Shown: positions 34,516-45,109 of the stretch, piece by piece
Layout: every line of letters starts with the position of its first letter
Position numbering within the stretch: the stretch's first letter is position 1
Source of the DNA: Heterocephalus glaber
Taxonomy: Eukaryota; Chordata; Mammalia; Rodentia; Bathyergidae
DNA length: 64,000 bases
Direction of reading: 5' to 3'
Assembly (NCBI RefSeq): GCF_000247695.1
Contig: NW_004624784.1
Location: 13,016,166 to 13,080,165, forward strand
Notes under the pieces: model-generated
The model's input: only the letters and a program-made list of their open reading frames with translations
Database searches by the model: none
Told to the model about the DNA's origin: nothing
Position numbers and translations under genes: made by a program

Positions 34516-35345
34516 GAGATTGCCAGGAGGAGAAAGGCCTTGGCTTCTTCTTGTTCCCTGAGATAAGCCCTGGGAGCTGCCCTTGCTTTTGACTTGCCAT
34601 CTCCACTTGGCCCCCGAGGTGGGGAGACGCCCCTCTCATTCTGGCTGAATGCCAGGAAATACTGAGGCCCAAAGGAAACAGGAAGAAGACTCACTCGGGT
34701 GTCTTTTAGCATAAGACCCACCCACAGACTCCTGCCATTTCATGCCTCCTATACCCTTGCCTGGTCACAGATTCAGCTCTGAACACTTGCCCACCTCTCA
34801 GGCTGCTGCCGACCATGCAGCTCACCTAACCATTAACAGCTCCTCCCTGTGTCCAGCCCTTGGCTCCTGCCATTAGCATGAATTAGGCTCTGCTTCTGGC
34901 TGCACTGGGTTTGGTTTCCCAGCTTGGCTCCCAGGACCCCAGACTGTGGGGTCATCCCCCTCCTGTGGCTCCCATCCATCCTGTAGGTGAAGCCACCAGC
35001 CTCCCTCTGGGAGTTCGTGCACCTGCCAGGCTGGGGAAGCTGAAAGGCCAGAGTCCATCCCAACCCTCCTCATCCAGACAGCACTCCCTTTCTCACGGGG
35101 TTTCCTGCTTCTCTCCCACCCTCGCCTGGATGAACAAAGCCTTCCAGAAGCCCCTCTCTCTCAAGGTGCCCGGATCACTGCCAAGTGCCCAGCCAGGCCA
35201 GACTTTCTCCTGCCCCTCTTTCCCTACAGGGATTGATTTGTTTAGTTCCAACAGTTTAATCTTCCTCTTCCCTCAGAGTGGAGCTGCTTTCCTCTGATCC
35301 CTGGTGGGAGGCATTCTGTATTGGACTGAATCAAGGGGGGTTGGG

Positions 35346-35390
35346 GGAGGAAGGTAAAAGAAAAAAAAAAAAAGAAAGAAGGAAGGAAAA
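35346..35390 (+). repeat. A/G-rich low-complexity tract
   Basis: An A run with flanking AAAG, GAAGGA units. It sits at the left edge of the candidate regulatory block that follows. Confidence 0.85.
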
Positions 35391-35394
35391 CATA

Positions 35395-35660
35395 CCTCCT
35401 GGCAAAACCCAGAGCACCGCTTACACAACATCCTTCCCGCTACATTATTTATAGTGCGACTGAAACATTGATTCTTCCCCTGCCCCTCCAAAGAGCACTG
35501 GTGTTTCCACCCAGCTGTAACAAGTACAGCGAGGCGGGCTGCCGTGCTGCCTCGCTCAGCGCCAACACCAAACATTTGACACACAACAGTGCACTCTGGA
35601 AAATGCTGTGCCTCATAGCAGGGGGAGGAGAGGAGGCGCAGCTCCAGGATGCAGGAGAGG
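35395..35660. promoter_or_regulatory. Candidate regulatory block with a MEF2-like site and local CpG cluster
   Basis: Contains TTATTTATAG at 35446-35455, which fits the MEF2 consensus, and a local group of CpGs at 35530-35560 (GCGAGGCGGG, TGCCTCGCTCAGCG), rare in this CpG-poor window. It ends in a non-repetitive AT/GC mixed block. A minus-strand frame (35273-35803, 176 codons) crosses it but has a phenylalanine run from the A tract and no domain. Conservation is not tested. Confidence 0.35.
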
Positions 35661-35884
35661 ACACAGGGGAGGGGACCAAGACTCAGGGTACAGGGAGGAA
35701 TGGGGGGCTCTCTAGGCAAACAACCAACGGTTTCCCATTTGGCCAGGCTTGTAGAGAATGAGGGGTCTGAGCCCACCAGGGGCTTCAGTAGGCCAGTCAC
35801 CAAACCTATAACGACACTGTAAGCGGCTCTGACTGGCAGTAGGTATTTTCAGCAGATATTCTGATTCGGATGTACACAGATTCG

Positions 35885-36052
35885 CCTCCCAGCGTCCTCT
35901 GACATCCTCCTGCTATGTGACCTAAGGCAAGACACATAAGCTTTAAGGAGGCTCAGTTTCCCTTTCTGCAGAAATAGGGATAACAATACCTACTTGCATT
36001 GCCATTTTAGAACGTTAAGGTTATGAATAAAAATCCATGTAGCACTTACATG
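35885..36052 (+). repeat. MIR SINE
   Basis: 'tgctatgtgacctaaggcaa', 'gaggctcagtttccctttct', 'ataacaatacctacttgcat' and 'aagg...tgtagcactta' follow the MIR consensus order. Confidence 0.75.
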
Positions 36053-36069
36053 AATTTCACCTCAATGTT

Positions 36070-36091
36070 AAAAAAAAAAAAAAAAAAAAAA
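36070..36091 (+). repeat. Poly-A run
   Basis: 22 uninterrupted A, preceded by 'gaatttcacctcaatgtt', which resembles an L1 3' terminus (GTAAATTTCACCTCAATAAA). It may be the tail of a very short L1 insertion next to the MIR. Confidence 0.7.
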
Positions 36092-36099
36092 CCTGGCAC

Positions 36100-36670
36100 T
36101 CTGCTCAGCTCCTAATGGATATTCCATAAAGGTAGTTCAGTACATTTTTGGTTGATGAGTGTTATGAAGACTCATGGGTCTCACAGAATGCTTCGCAATA
36201 GCCCGGTTTACATACTAATGAAGATACACAGTGCAGTAAGGGGGACCTGACATTCTCAAAGGCCTCCAGCTCTCTTTGAAAGAATAAGCCCCCAGACTCT
36301 GACAACAGAGTTCCGCATGGCCATTCATACTGGCTTCACCTTAGCTGAACAAGCAGCTACCATGTCCCTCCCTGGCTGCGTATCTGCACCACCACATTCA
36401 GATTCCTGTCTCTTAACAGCCACTATGTTTTGCCCACTGACCTGGAAACCCCCAGATCCAGCACTCCTTTCGGCTTTTCCTTATTATCCCTCCCACTTGC
36501 AAAGCCTGGTTGCTACTCCAAGTCCTGCTCTTCTCAGCTACAGTCCTATTTCTTTTGTGAGATTCTTTGGTGAAAATTCCTGCCCCTTTGAAGCCAAGGG
36601 TCGGCTTGTTTTCTTCTCTTATGTCCCAAGGAAGACTGCTGGAGAACTGGCTCTCATTGACTGAGTAGTT
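36100..36670. other. Unassigned sequence
   Basis: No repeat firmly recognised. The 115-codon plus-strand frame 36317-36664 is pyrimidine-rich and shows no domain. It could be a strongly diverged L2 stretch. Confidence 0.3.
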
Positions 36671-36674
36671 AGGG

Positions 36675-36840
36675 ACAAGTCAAATAACATCACTAAGATT
36701 TGGCTTCTCCTCTGTAAAATGGGGGCACTTAGATGGGAAGCCAACAATGACAAAACCACAACAACTAACATTTCCTAAGTGCCTAGACTCAGTGAGTCAC
36801 TGGTCTAACAGCTTGGTGTGCTTTCATTAACTCTTAGGTT
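36675..36840. repeat. Two short MIR traces in opposite orientation
   Basis: 36680-36735 is sense-like ('ttggcttctcctctgtaaaa'). 36762-36838 is antisense-like ('aacatttcctaagtgcctag', 'gctttcattaactcttagg'). Confidence 0.5.
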
Positions 36841-37231
36841 GGCAGGGCGACTCCAGGTTTCTAGGTCTGAAGCATGTGTGATTTTGACAGTCTATTAAGA
36901 AAAAAAAAGGGCCCTGGAATGGCCTGTGCAAATACGGGACTCTGAAGTGTAAGCTGTGTTAGCTTCCTAGTAAATCCACCTCTGCAGGTAGCCACTGCCA
37001 CTGTCCCTAGTTCACAGTGAGATCAGTAACTTGGCCTGCCACATTGCAAGGAAGTGAAGAACTGAGATTCAGGCTCAGGCAGTTGATGCCTGAGGACCCT
37101 GCCCCACCTGCCTCCCATGTGCCCAGGACTGAGGGATGACAAGGGTGAGGCCATGCCATGTGACCCCAAGAGACTGCTGATATATAGGTTGTCAAATGTT
37201 AAGGAAGGAAAGAAACAGGGATATATAGTCA

Positions 37232-37325
37232 GGCCAACTTCCTCATGTCACAGATGAGGAGCCCACGGCTCTGGGAGGTTAGTGGCTTGTGTAATATTCA
37301 GGCTGGGGTGAAGTCTGTATCTCCT
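37232..37325 (-). repeat. MIR SINE fragment (antisense)
   Basis: 'cctcatgtcacagatgagga' and 'ctgggaggttagtggcttgt' correspond to antisense MIR. Confidence 0.6.
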
Positions 37326-37649
37326 GTTGCAGGCTAAGACTCCCTCCATTGCCTCTTGGGAAGACTGAGGAAAGGTTGTGGTTGGTTAGTCAGTGGCTGG
37401 TTCTCCTTCTCCATCACTGCAGATAGAGCTCAGGGATGCTCCTGAGACCTCGTAACACCAAGTGACACCTGGCTTGCCCCTCCCCAACTCCAAGTGCCCA
37501 CTCTGGGTTACAGATCTGCCCCAAAGTTTTAGTCTTTCTGATCCACAGGGAAGGAATATTTAAAATGTTTCTGTACCCATATGCTCAGCATCCAGTTGGG
37601 CTTTTCTGTAGCACCATGTCTCAAGAAGCAAATTGACTGGGGTGGAGGT

Positions 37650-37796
37650 AGGCCTTAGAAAGCCTGAGGTCAAGTCCAGCCTCTGGTACTTTCTAATTGT
37701 GAGACCTTGAGCCAGACTCTTCAGCCTCAGTTTCCTCGCCTATAAATGGGGGGTATTAATACCCTGCAAAGGCTGTTGCCAGTCAAACTAGATCAC
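37650..37796 (+). repeat. MIR SINE
   Basis: 'gaggtcaagtccagcctctg', 'gtgagaccttgagccagact', 'cctcagtttcctcgcctata' and 'ggtattaataccctgcaaag' are in full MIR order. Confidence 0.8.
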
Positions 37797-38299
37797 AAAT
37801 GGAAAGAATACACAGAGTAGTTAGAAGTTTCCATGGTGAATATGAGAAGGTGTGTAATCCATATATTAGACCCTTTGTCTGGTAATTGGATCCCTATGTC
37901 ATAGAGGTGCTCCTTTAGGACTTTAGGCCTTTGTCCTTGTCTAAGTCCCTCATTTGACTCCCTGTCCCTTTTCTGACCCGGCTGCCAGTTGCAGCAGGGG
38001 TGCTGATGACAGTCACTGCTTCTCATGCAGATGCCTGCCTATTGAGGCTGCTGGGCCTTCCTGGACCCCACCTCTCTGGGGCCTATCCCCACTGTCCACT
38101 CCCACCTCCCCTCATTGAGCCATCATCACACCCCTAGTTGTGGGGTTATCACGTCAGCCTCAGGTGGCAGAGAGTATAAGAACCGAGGTGCCAGCAGGAG
38201 ACCCCTTTAAAGAGCTGGCCTTGCAGGAGGACACTGTTCAAATGAAGGTGGCAAATTTAGCCTTGGTCTTAGATGTGACTCCTTGGGGGGGTCCATCAG

Positions 38300-38450
38300 T
38301 CCTAATCTCCTTTCTGAGCATAGGTGATAACAGTCCCCTTCCTCTGCCAGGTGGCCGGGAGGATCAAATGCAGTGATGGACATGGAGTGCCTACACAATG
38401 CCTGACAGAGGGCAAGTGTTCCATGATGCACGTATTTGTTAACATTATCA
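38300..38450 (+). repeat. MIR SINE, 3' half
   Basis: 'gtgataacagtccccttcct', 'gaggatcaaatgcagtgatg' and 'gtgcctacacaatgcctgac' resemble the MIR 3' half. A TATTTGTTAACATTAT end fits the MIR tail. Confidence 0.45.
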
Positions 38451-38459
38451 ATGTCTTCA

Positions 38460-39150
38460 CTGTCATATGTTTTCAGTAGTAGGGCTTTCAGGTGGGCAGT
38501 CAGCAGGTGTTAGTAGCCTGGTCTGAGTGGTTGATTCCCAGAGGGCAGGGGTGAGGACAGCAGTGGGGGTCCAAAGAGCAACACCTAGCTTCCTGGAAAA
38601 GGTGGATGGCAAGAGCGGGTGAGACCGGGAGCCTCCTTTTCCAGCAAAGTCAGTGCAGGTAGTGGATCTGCCCAGCTGCTGGCCCTCTAATAGGCTAAAT
38701 GTCCCAGGAGACTCTTCTGTTGGATGCTGAAGATCCAGCTCAGACAGTGAGGTTCCAGGTGGGTACCCCATTCCCTCCCTGCTGGTTCTCAACTCTCTTC
38801 CTGTTGAACAAGAAACTGTTCCCTATGTAGCTCTCAGCCTGGCTCTGTCCTCTGCTTTGGGTGCCCTCAGAAGCTACCTCCTACCCTGACACATAATCTA
38901 CCCTGTGGGGACTACAGTAGAAGGTAGTCCCAGGCTCGACAACAGCCTCATCTGGACACTGCTTCCCATCCACCATTTATCCAATGCTTCCTCCTGCCCC
39001 AGGAGCTGTATCTAAACACATGAAAATCCTATTTGTTTCAATAATTCTTCTACTGGAGAAAGGAGAATATGAGATCAGTACCAGATCTACTACCCACTAG
39101 GTGTCCTACATCGGAGCAGGTAAGTCGGCCACTTTGAGAACAAGATGACA
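38460..39150. other. Unassigned sequence
   Basis: No repeat or coding signal recognised in this stretch. Confidence 0.35.
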
Positions 39151-39154
39151 ACTG

Positions 39155-39245
39155 AACACCATTAGCATTTATTATGCATGAAGGGTTTAACACACATGAT
39201 CTCGTTTATTCCTACAATTTCCCTAGGATGTGGATATTATGATCT
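39155..39245 (-). repeat. MIR SINE fragment (antisense)
   Basis: 'agcatttattatgcatgaag', 'acacacatgatctcgtttat' and 'cctaggatgtggatattatg' match antisense MIR. Confidence 0.6.
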
Positions 39246-39264
39246 CTACCTTCTTTCTTTTGTT

Positions 39265-39415
39265 TTCATTTATTCTCTTCTTTAATGATATGGTGAAGTG
39301 TCTGCTATGTGCAGGGTAAGAAAGCAGGAATATAGTTTTGGATTAGACAGATATGTCCCTGTCCTCGTGGGAACTTAACATCTCGATGAGAAAACAGGCC
39401 TAGAGAGGTTGGGGA
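39265..39415 (-). repeat. L2 LINE 3' end (antisense)
   Basis: 'ttcatttattctcttcttta', 'gtgtctgctatgtgcagggt', 'agacagatatgtccctgtcc' and 'tcgtgggaacttaacatctc' follow the antisense L2 3' order. Confidence 0.7.
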
Positions 39416-39419
39416 GGCC

Positions 39420-40175
39420 AAATGATATCTGTCCTCGGTGGTGACATCATGCCTCCTATTTCTCTGCAAGGTGATCCCTTGTCTCCAGGTCCCTGGGGAT
39501 CAGTTCATTTCAGAGCAGTCCCAGCCCACAGCTGGGTGTCTCAGGAGCCTGGAACAGCTCTCTGCAGAAACGGTTTCTGTGTGAGGATATGTAAAGGCAG
39601 CTTGTCAGCTGTAGAGCACACTGGTTGTTTTTGCTTCATTATGCTGTAGCTCAGTGGGTATCTGGGAGGCGGGCCAGGTCCTTTCCTAATTGCAGGACAT
39701 CAGCAGGTGAGCCTGGGAAGGCACCTGTGCCAGCCCTCAGGTAGCACTGGATTCCAGACAGAGACTGCTCACCCTGGCCTACCCTCCCTCTACCACCCTG
39801 GCTGCCATCAGTCTGTGCAAGGCAACCTGGTCCCATAGCAGCCGCTTCTGCTGCTCAATGCCATCTTCTTCCGGCTGTTCCTGCTGCTTCAAAGTGTGGG
39901 GAGTGGAGAGGAGCCGTGGTTCGAACAATAGCCAACTTGCCTAAAACCCCAGTGCTGAAGTTAATAAAAAGAAATGAACCCATTCAGGCTAGCACCAAAA
40001 TTACAGTCTCAGTTTCACTGTAGTGATAGAAGGCGGGGACTCTGGCACAGAGCTTGGATGGGTCTGGAGGGGGTGCAGAGGGGGAGGGTAGGCACATTCA
40101 CTGCCGCAGACTGGTAAGCCTGGTGCTTGGATTTGTTCTCTCCCTTTCTTTCCACCCAACCCTTCTCTCCAGAGC
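39420..40175. other. Unassigned single-copy sequence
   Basis: Nothing recognised. Short frames lack domains. Confidence 0.35.
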
Positions 40176-40179
40176 CCCC

Positions 40180-40340
40180 TCCTATGAATACATTTGTTTG
40201 TTTATTCTCATTGATTTCAAAGGCCTAGGTGCCCCCGGGGCCTCTTGCTGCAGGTGTACCAAATGCAAATTTGACAATTATAGTCAATCCAGCAGCAAAA
40301 ATTTCCCATAAAAGGAGAAAGCCAAAGGCTTCCCACTGGG
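40180..40340. promoter_or_regulatory. Candidate non-coding element with a POU octamer
   Basis: A perfect ATGCAAAT octamer lies at 40263-40270, inside a non-repetitive AT-rich block with 'tttgtttgtttattctcatt' upstream and 'caattatagtcaatccagca' downstream. No repeat ancestry visible. The octamer is a known POU-factor site; use in this genome is inference. Confidence 0.35.
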
Positions 40341-40569
40341 AATGCAGCCCTCAAAGACAAGTCCTCCCCTGCAGGGCAGCTTCAGTGGGCCTGGCAATCC
40401 TGGCACAGGCAGGCGCCAGGGTGGGCAGATGGCGCAGGGACAGGAAGGCTCTGCCTCAGTGTTGGCCATGGCATCTAGCCCTGGGAGATCTTTAAAATCC
40501 CCATCTGCCTGAGCTGGGTGAATGTGAGGGATGGCGGCACAGCTTCCTCCAGCTCAAGCCCTCTATATG

Positions 40570-40960
40570 GATCATTCGTTCATTCAATAGCTAGTTGATG
40601 GACATTCTTAGTGCCAAGCACTGTTCTGGGGCCTGAGATAGACTGGTGACCAAGATAGTTATGGACCCAGTGCTAATGGGCTGACAGCCAGAGTAGTCAG
40701 GGATCCAATTAAAAACAGCCCAACAAAAGTGGGAGTGGAAATTAGGAATGGAGCGAGACACACCAGAATACTTTAGGTAGGCCAGGAAAGAGACATTTAC
40801 TGAGAAAATTGGTATTTACACTGGACCTGAAGTATAAGATAGAGTCAAATGTGAAGCACAGAGCCTATCATGGTGGCAGTGGGGTGGTGGTGGTGGAGAA
40901 GCTTTCTAGGCCAAAGGAGCATGTGCAAAGACCCTGGGATAGGGAAGAACTGTAAATAAA
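40570..40960 (-). repeat. L2 LINE (antisense)
   Basis: 'tcgttcattcaatagctagt', 'agtgccaagcactgttctgg', 'aggccaggaaagagacattt' and 'aggagcatgtgcaaagaccc' run in antisense L2 order over about 390 bp. Non-coding. Confidence 0.75.
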
Positions 40961-41199
40961 AGACCCTGGAACCAGGAGATTGGTGTAACTGCAGTTCAGT
41001 GGGCAAAGGGATTGTGACAGAGGTGAGACAGAGCATGCCTGTCCATGTCAATGATGCTAGGCCTTCTTTAAAAGAAAGACCCTTGCTGGCTCCTAAGTCT
41101 TTGGGAATCTTTGCTTGCTTCTCAGGAAGGAAAGAAAAGAAATAAGAGAGCACTTCAGATGCTTGTCATTTCCCCCTGGGTCTGTTTTCCTTTATTCAA

Positions 41200-41280
41200 A
41201 ACCAAATCCACTCATTCATGGATATACTCACTCCAGTAAATACTGAATACCTACTATGTGGAGGACACATAGGTGGGAAG
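41200..41280 (-). repeat. L2 LINE 3' end fragment (antisense)
   Basis: 'cactcattcatggatatact', 'actgaatacctactatgtgg' and 'aggacacataggtggga' are the antisense L2 terminus. Confidence 0.65.
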
Positions 41281-41348
41281 CACATGTGGGTGGACCCCGA
41301 GGGGCCGGGTCTGTCATCAAGACGAGGATCTGGGGCTTGCTCTGCACT

Positions 41349-41401
41349 GGTGTGTGTCTGTGTGTGAGTGAGTGTGTGTGTGTGCGCACGTGTGTGTGTG
41401 C
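41349..41401 (+). repeat. (TG)n microsatellite, interrupted
   Basis: TG-rich with TC, AG and CGCAC interruptions, largely alternating purine-pyrimidine. Confidence 0.9.
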
Positions 41402-41404
41402 AGG

Positions 41405-42090
41405 TTGTGAAACAAGGCAGTGGCAGAGCAGACTTGAACTGCAGGAGCAGGCTCTGGCTGCCTGGTGGTGGGTGTTTAAGGGTTTATAGAAGTTAGGCTG
41501 CTGAGGCCATCCAGGGGGAGGGTACCTTCCCTGTGTATCTCCAGGACAGAAGGTCAGGCCTCTGTACTTGGGGATCATTTGATTCCTACTGCTGTTGTAT
41601 CCTAGCACCTTGTGTGTCTAAAACTGATGCTCTGAACCCATCAATATCCCAAAGGGCCTTTTCTCTTCACTTTGGAGTCCATGAAGGGTTTGGGCAGAGG
41701 CCTGGGGAAGGGGAAAGCAGGCCCATCCCCCAGGGTGACTCTGCTGATGTTGACAATGAAATTTATTCACCTTCCTGGGTACACAATGGCTGACAGAAGG
41801 GAAGGAACACAGAGGGCCTGGGTGGCAGAGGAAGTTGGGCTGGAATTCCTTCCTCCACACTTCTGTTCCCATGGATAACTGAGAGCTGGCTGTGCCTTGC
41901 GAGAGGGTGCACATTTCGAAACCATGAGGCCCATTCCCTCTGGCCTGTGCCTGGCATAAAGAACGCACTTCATGTTAACTTCAAAGCACCAATCCCATCC
42001 ACATCTTCCCCAGAGAGGGACAGCCTGGGCAACCTCCGTCTGCAGTGGTGTTTGATATGTAAATTTCCTGTCTTTTTAAGCTAGACTGTT
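41405..42090. other. Unassigned sequence
   Basis: Overlapping open frames on both strands (116 codons at most) without domain. No repeat recognised. Confidence 0.35.
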
Positions 42091-42111
42091 TGTGAAAGAG
42101 AGAGTTAAGAT

Positions 42112-42250
42112 CAGAGCTAAGGAATTTGAGCCCTTAGAGATCCTGAAGACCAAACCTTCAGTTTTAGAGAGCAGCTGCCAGAAACACACTGAGGTGAAAT
42201 GACTTATCCTGGAACCCTCAGTTAAAGGGCTTGCATCTTTTGCACTGGAT
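42112..42250 (-). repeat. MIR-related SINE (antisense)
   Basis: 'aaccttcagttttagagagc', 'ctgaggtgaaatgacttatc' and 'gaaccctcagttaaagggct' resemble an antisense MIR-related SINE. Confidence 0.5.
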
Positions 42251-42711
42251 TCCAGCAGCCAGGCAGAATCCATGTTGACATTTCAGGGTTTACCTGCTAA
42301 ACCCAGTGCGCACATGAAATGCCTCCCAACAGCAGTCCTGGGATCTGAGAAATAGATACTTAGATGAAAAGCCATTTACCAAGACCCAAATGCCTTTTAA
42401 AAGAGGCTGTACAAATGGCAGGATAAGCCAATTACTGAAGGATTGTGTTCCAGATGCTGCCTAACTGTCTCAGAGCCATGTCAGGAGGAATCAATAAGTA
42501 GTTAATCAATGGATTGATTGATCATTTACTGCTAGTAATTAAATTTTGAGAAAGTACAAATTCTATTACACCTACAGTCAGTCAAAAGTGATGCTCAGAT
42601 CCTGGAACATGTAAGGAAATAAAAATAGAAGCCCTGTAGCCACAGTATCAGAAAGTTGCTGAGGGGGGATTTGTTTCTCAGCATTGCAGGATCGAAGGTG
42701 TTTAGAGTCCA

Positions 42712-42860
42712 AAGAGTCAAAAGAAACCGTGAGGCTTATCCAGTCTGATTTTGGAGATAAAGAAACTGGGGCTCGGGGAGGCTGCACTCAACCAGAGAAG
42801 CAATGGGTCAGTGCCAGGATCACACCGAGGCCTCCTGCGTCCCAGTGCAGGGTCCTTTAA
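42712..42860 (-). repeat. MIR-related ancient SINE (antisense)
   Basis: 'ggcttatccagtctgatttt', 'ggagataaagaaactggggc' and 'gtgccaggatcacaccgagg' fit the old GGAAGGGACCTT... / GAGGAAACTGAGGC / GACTAGAACCCAGGTCTCCTG family. Diverged. Confidence 0.6.
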
Positions 42861-42879
42861 GAGAATACCTGTTAGATAA

Positions 42880-43425
42880 TTTTGGATGAGGTGGTGATAT
42901 CATTGGTGCCAGGGGGCACTCACTGATTTCCAAGTGACCATCTCCCCTGCACCCACTCACACAGCTTTTCTATTAACACAGATTCTTAGAGACACCTCTG
43001 GCTTTATAAATCAACATCCTTCTGGCAAAGTTGGAAGGGAAATGCTCAAAGGACAAGGATTTGCCATCACTCCAAGATTTCATTCGACCTGAGCACATGT
43101 ACATTCAACAGTTTCCGCAGAAGCAATCGAAGCAATTTCAGAATAAGCTCACAGGCATCCAGGGTGGTCCCAGGAGTGGGCAACTCATGTGGATGTACGT
43201 GTTCTGCTCTGTTTGTCAAAGGCGTCTCTTTTTCTTTTACAGTACACATCTTTATCATTCCAGGTTCTGTCTGATTCTTCTCCTGTGGCCCATAAATAAA
43301 GGTATCACTGTAGGCCTGACAAACTTCAAACTTCACGACAATCATCCATGCAGGATGAGTAGCCTTTCATGCCAGGTAAACAGGCAACTGCCATTTGGTT
43401 TACTTCTCTCATCTGGGTAAGATTC
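42880..43425. other. Unassigned single-copy sequence
   Basis: No repeat recognised. The 129-codon frame 43031-43420 has no domain and the opposite strand is also open for 92 codons. A non-coding conserved element is possible but not supported. Confidence 0.3.
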
Positions 43426-43429
43426 TGTT

Positions 43430-43610
43430 CTTGTTCCCAGGGTCAAGTGGAAACTCCTGCAGGAAGCCTCCCTAGACCACCTGCCTGGATGTAGTCTTTC
43501 TAGAACATTCATGCTCTCCCATTCTTGTCTGCCTCCCTGAGCAATCATTCTTCATGGCCTGTTTTTCTGGCTTTCTGTAGACAAATTGTAAACCCCAAGT
43601 GCCTTCTTCC
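43430..43610 (+). repeat. L2 LINE 3' region
   Basis: 'gcaggaagcctccctagacc', 'ttcatggcctgtttttctgg' and 'gacaaattgtaaaccccaag' lie in L2 3' order (GAGGCCTTCCCTGACCACC, CTTCATAGCACTTATC, GAATGTAAGCTCCATG). Confidence 0.55.
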
Positions 43611-44039
43611 AGCTAGCCAGCATGAATCTGAGCCCCTTATCCCTGGCTGCCAGTCTAGATGTGATCAAAACAGGCAAACACATTTTTATTACTTATGTAA
43701 GGCAAGTGGAATCAGGTAGGTAAATCTTCTGGGAGCAAAATCGATACATTCTAAAGCCAGATAGCAATGACTTCTGAATTATCCTTTGCTTCCCTAAGAT
43801 CTGTGCCAGTGTCTCAGTTTACAATAAGCCCCTTCCCGACCCACATCTTGGGGAGACTTCTCTAGCCAGAAGGCAGCACCCCAAAGGCAACCAGTCTTCT
43901 CCCCTTTATTGCCGCCATGCTAGAGAGAGTGCTCTCCACCTCAGCTGCCCCCAGGTGGTCAGGGGCTGATCCTCTGCCTCCCTCCCCATTTTGTCCCCTT
44001 CCCCCTCTCTCTGTCCCCACCAAACTCCTCCAGCCTGGG

Positions 44040-44430
44040 GAAGCAAATCAGAAGGATTAAGGATTACTCGACAGGTTCTGGGCAGTCATTGGTAGCATCC
44101 AAGCCTCCTGTGCCCTTCTAATTGGATCTGTTGCCTGGAAGTCTGATTTAATCAGCCTGCGATCACCACTGGCAGGGGGAGGGATGGTACGAGAGAGATG
44201 AGCCCCCCTCCCCCCCTCCCCAGGCCCAGCTTGCTCTGTTCGCTGGCCCAGCTGTGTGTGTGCACAATCAGCCTTTATTAACTATTACGCTTCATTCCGG
44301 ACAGCTGCCTGGGGAGAACATCGATTCCTTCCCCAACCTTTTAGGCTGCTCTGGAACTCAATGTTTCCATTTATTTATCTGCTTGTTTTGATGGCCACGT
44401 GCAAATTAGAGTTGACCTAGGAGGACAGTG
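44040..44430. promoter_or_regulatory. Candidate conserved regulatory block
   Basis: The longest repeat-free block with dense putative binding motifs: TCTGATTTAATCAGCC near 44143, CAATCAGCCTTTATTAAC at 44266-44283, ATTCCGGA at 44294-44301 and an E-box CAGCTG at 44302-44307, then AT-rich sequence with several ATTT/TTAT runs. It lies between L2/MIR fossils. Inferred from composition and motif content only. Confidence 0.4.
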
Positions 44431-44924
44431 TCCAAAAGTAGATTCAATTAAAAGTGTCTATTCCTTCCTTCTTCCCAAACTCCAACCTTTTCTGAATCTC
44501 ACTCATGCAGTGGGTTTCCCTCAATCCCCCTGCCTTGCAAATCTTAAGTAGAAGATACTATGCTGGAGGAAGGGAGGAGAGGCAACTTACTTTGCCAGTA
44601 TGGGCCATACCCTCTGTGTTGCTCCTTAACATATGTTCATGTGAACACAGTCTGTCCCGTCCATTTCTGACTTCTGCCCAGGAACGTGCTGGGCAGGTGT
44701 CATGGGTGGTGCCTGGAGCACAGATGATACTTCTGAGTCTGGGGCCTCCTGGGTTGACATGGGGGTGCAGTCACCTCTGGAGGCGGAAAGTTGTGGGGAT
44801 TTCTGCATTTGTAAAATGTGGCAAATCTGCCCTGGCTCTTTGTCCCATAGGGATAAAGAGCTACATGGGATACTGTACAAAGACTGGTGGAATGTAAAAT
44901 ATTCCATCAAGTGGAGAGTGGAGT

Positions 44925-45108
44925 GGTTAAGGGAACAGACACCAAAGCCAGCTGCCTGGGCTCCATTCTCACTGTGTGACCTTGGACAAGCTATTGCCCT
45001 CTCTGCTTCCCATAATTGCCACTCCTTCACAGGTTGTCATGAAGATTTAATGAGTTAATGTACTCAAAGGGCTTAGTGTCTGATGTTAGCTTTCATAATT
45101 ACACATGT
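44925..45108 (+). repeat. MIR SINE, near full length
   Basis: 'cctgggctccattctcactg', 'tgtgaccttggacaagctat', 'aggttgtcatgaagatttaa' and 'gagttaatgtactcaaaggg' are in textbook MIR order. Confidence 0.85.
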
Positions 45109-45109
45109 G

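Noticed and set aside
35273..35803. 176-codon minus-strand frame
   Set aside because: Includes a phenylalanine run generated by the A tract at 35346-35390 and no recognisable domain. Parallel frames are open on the opposite strand.
43031..43420. 129-codon plus-strand frame
   Set aside because: No domain, and the minus strand is open over the same region.
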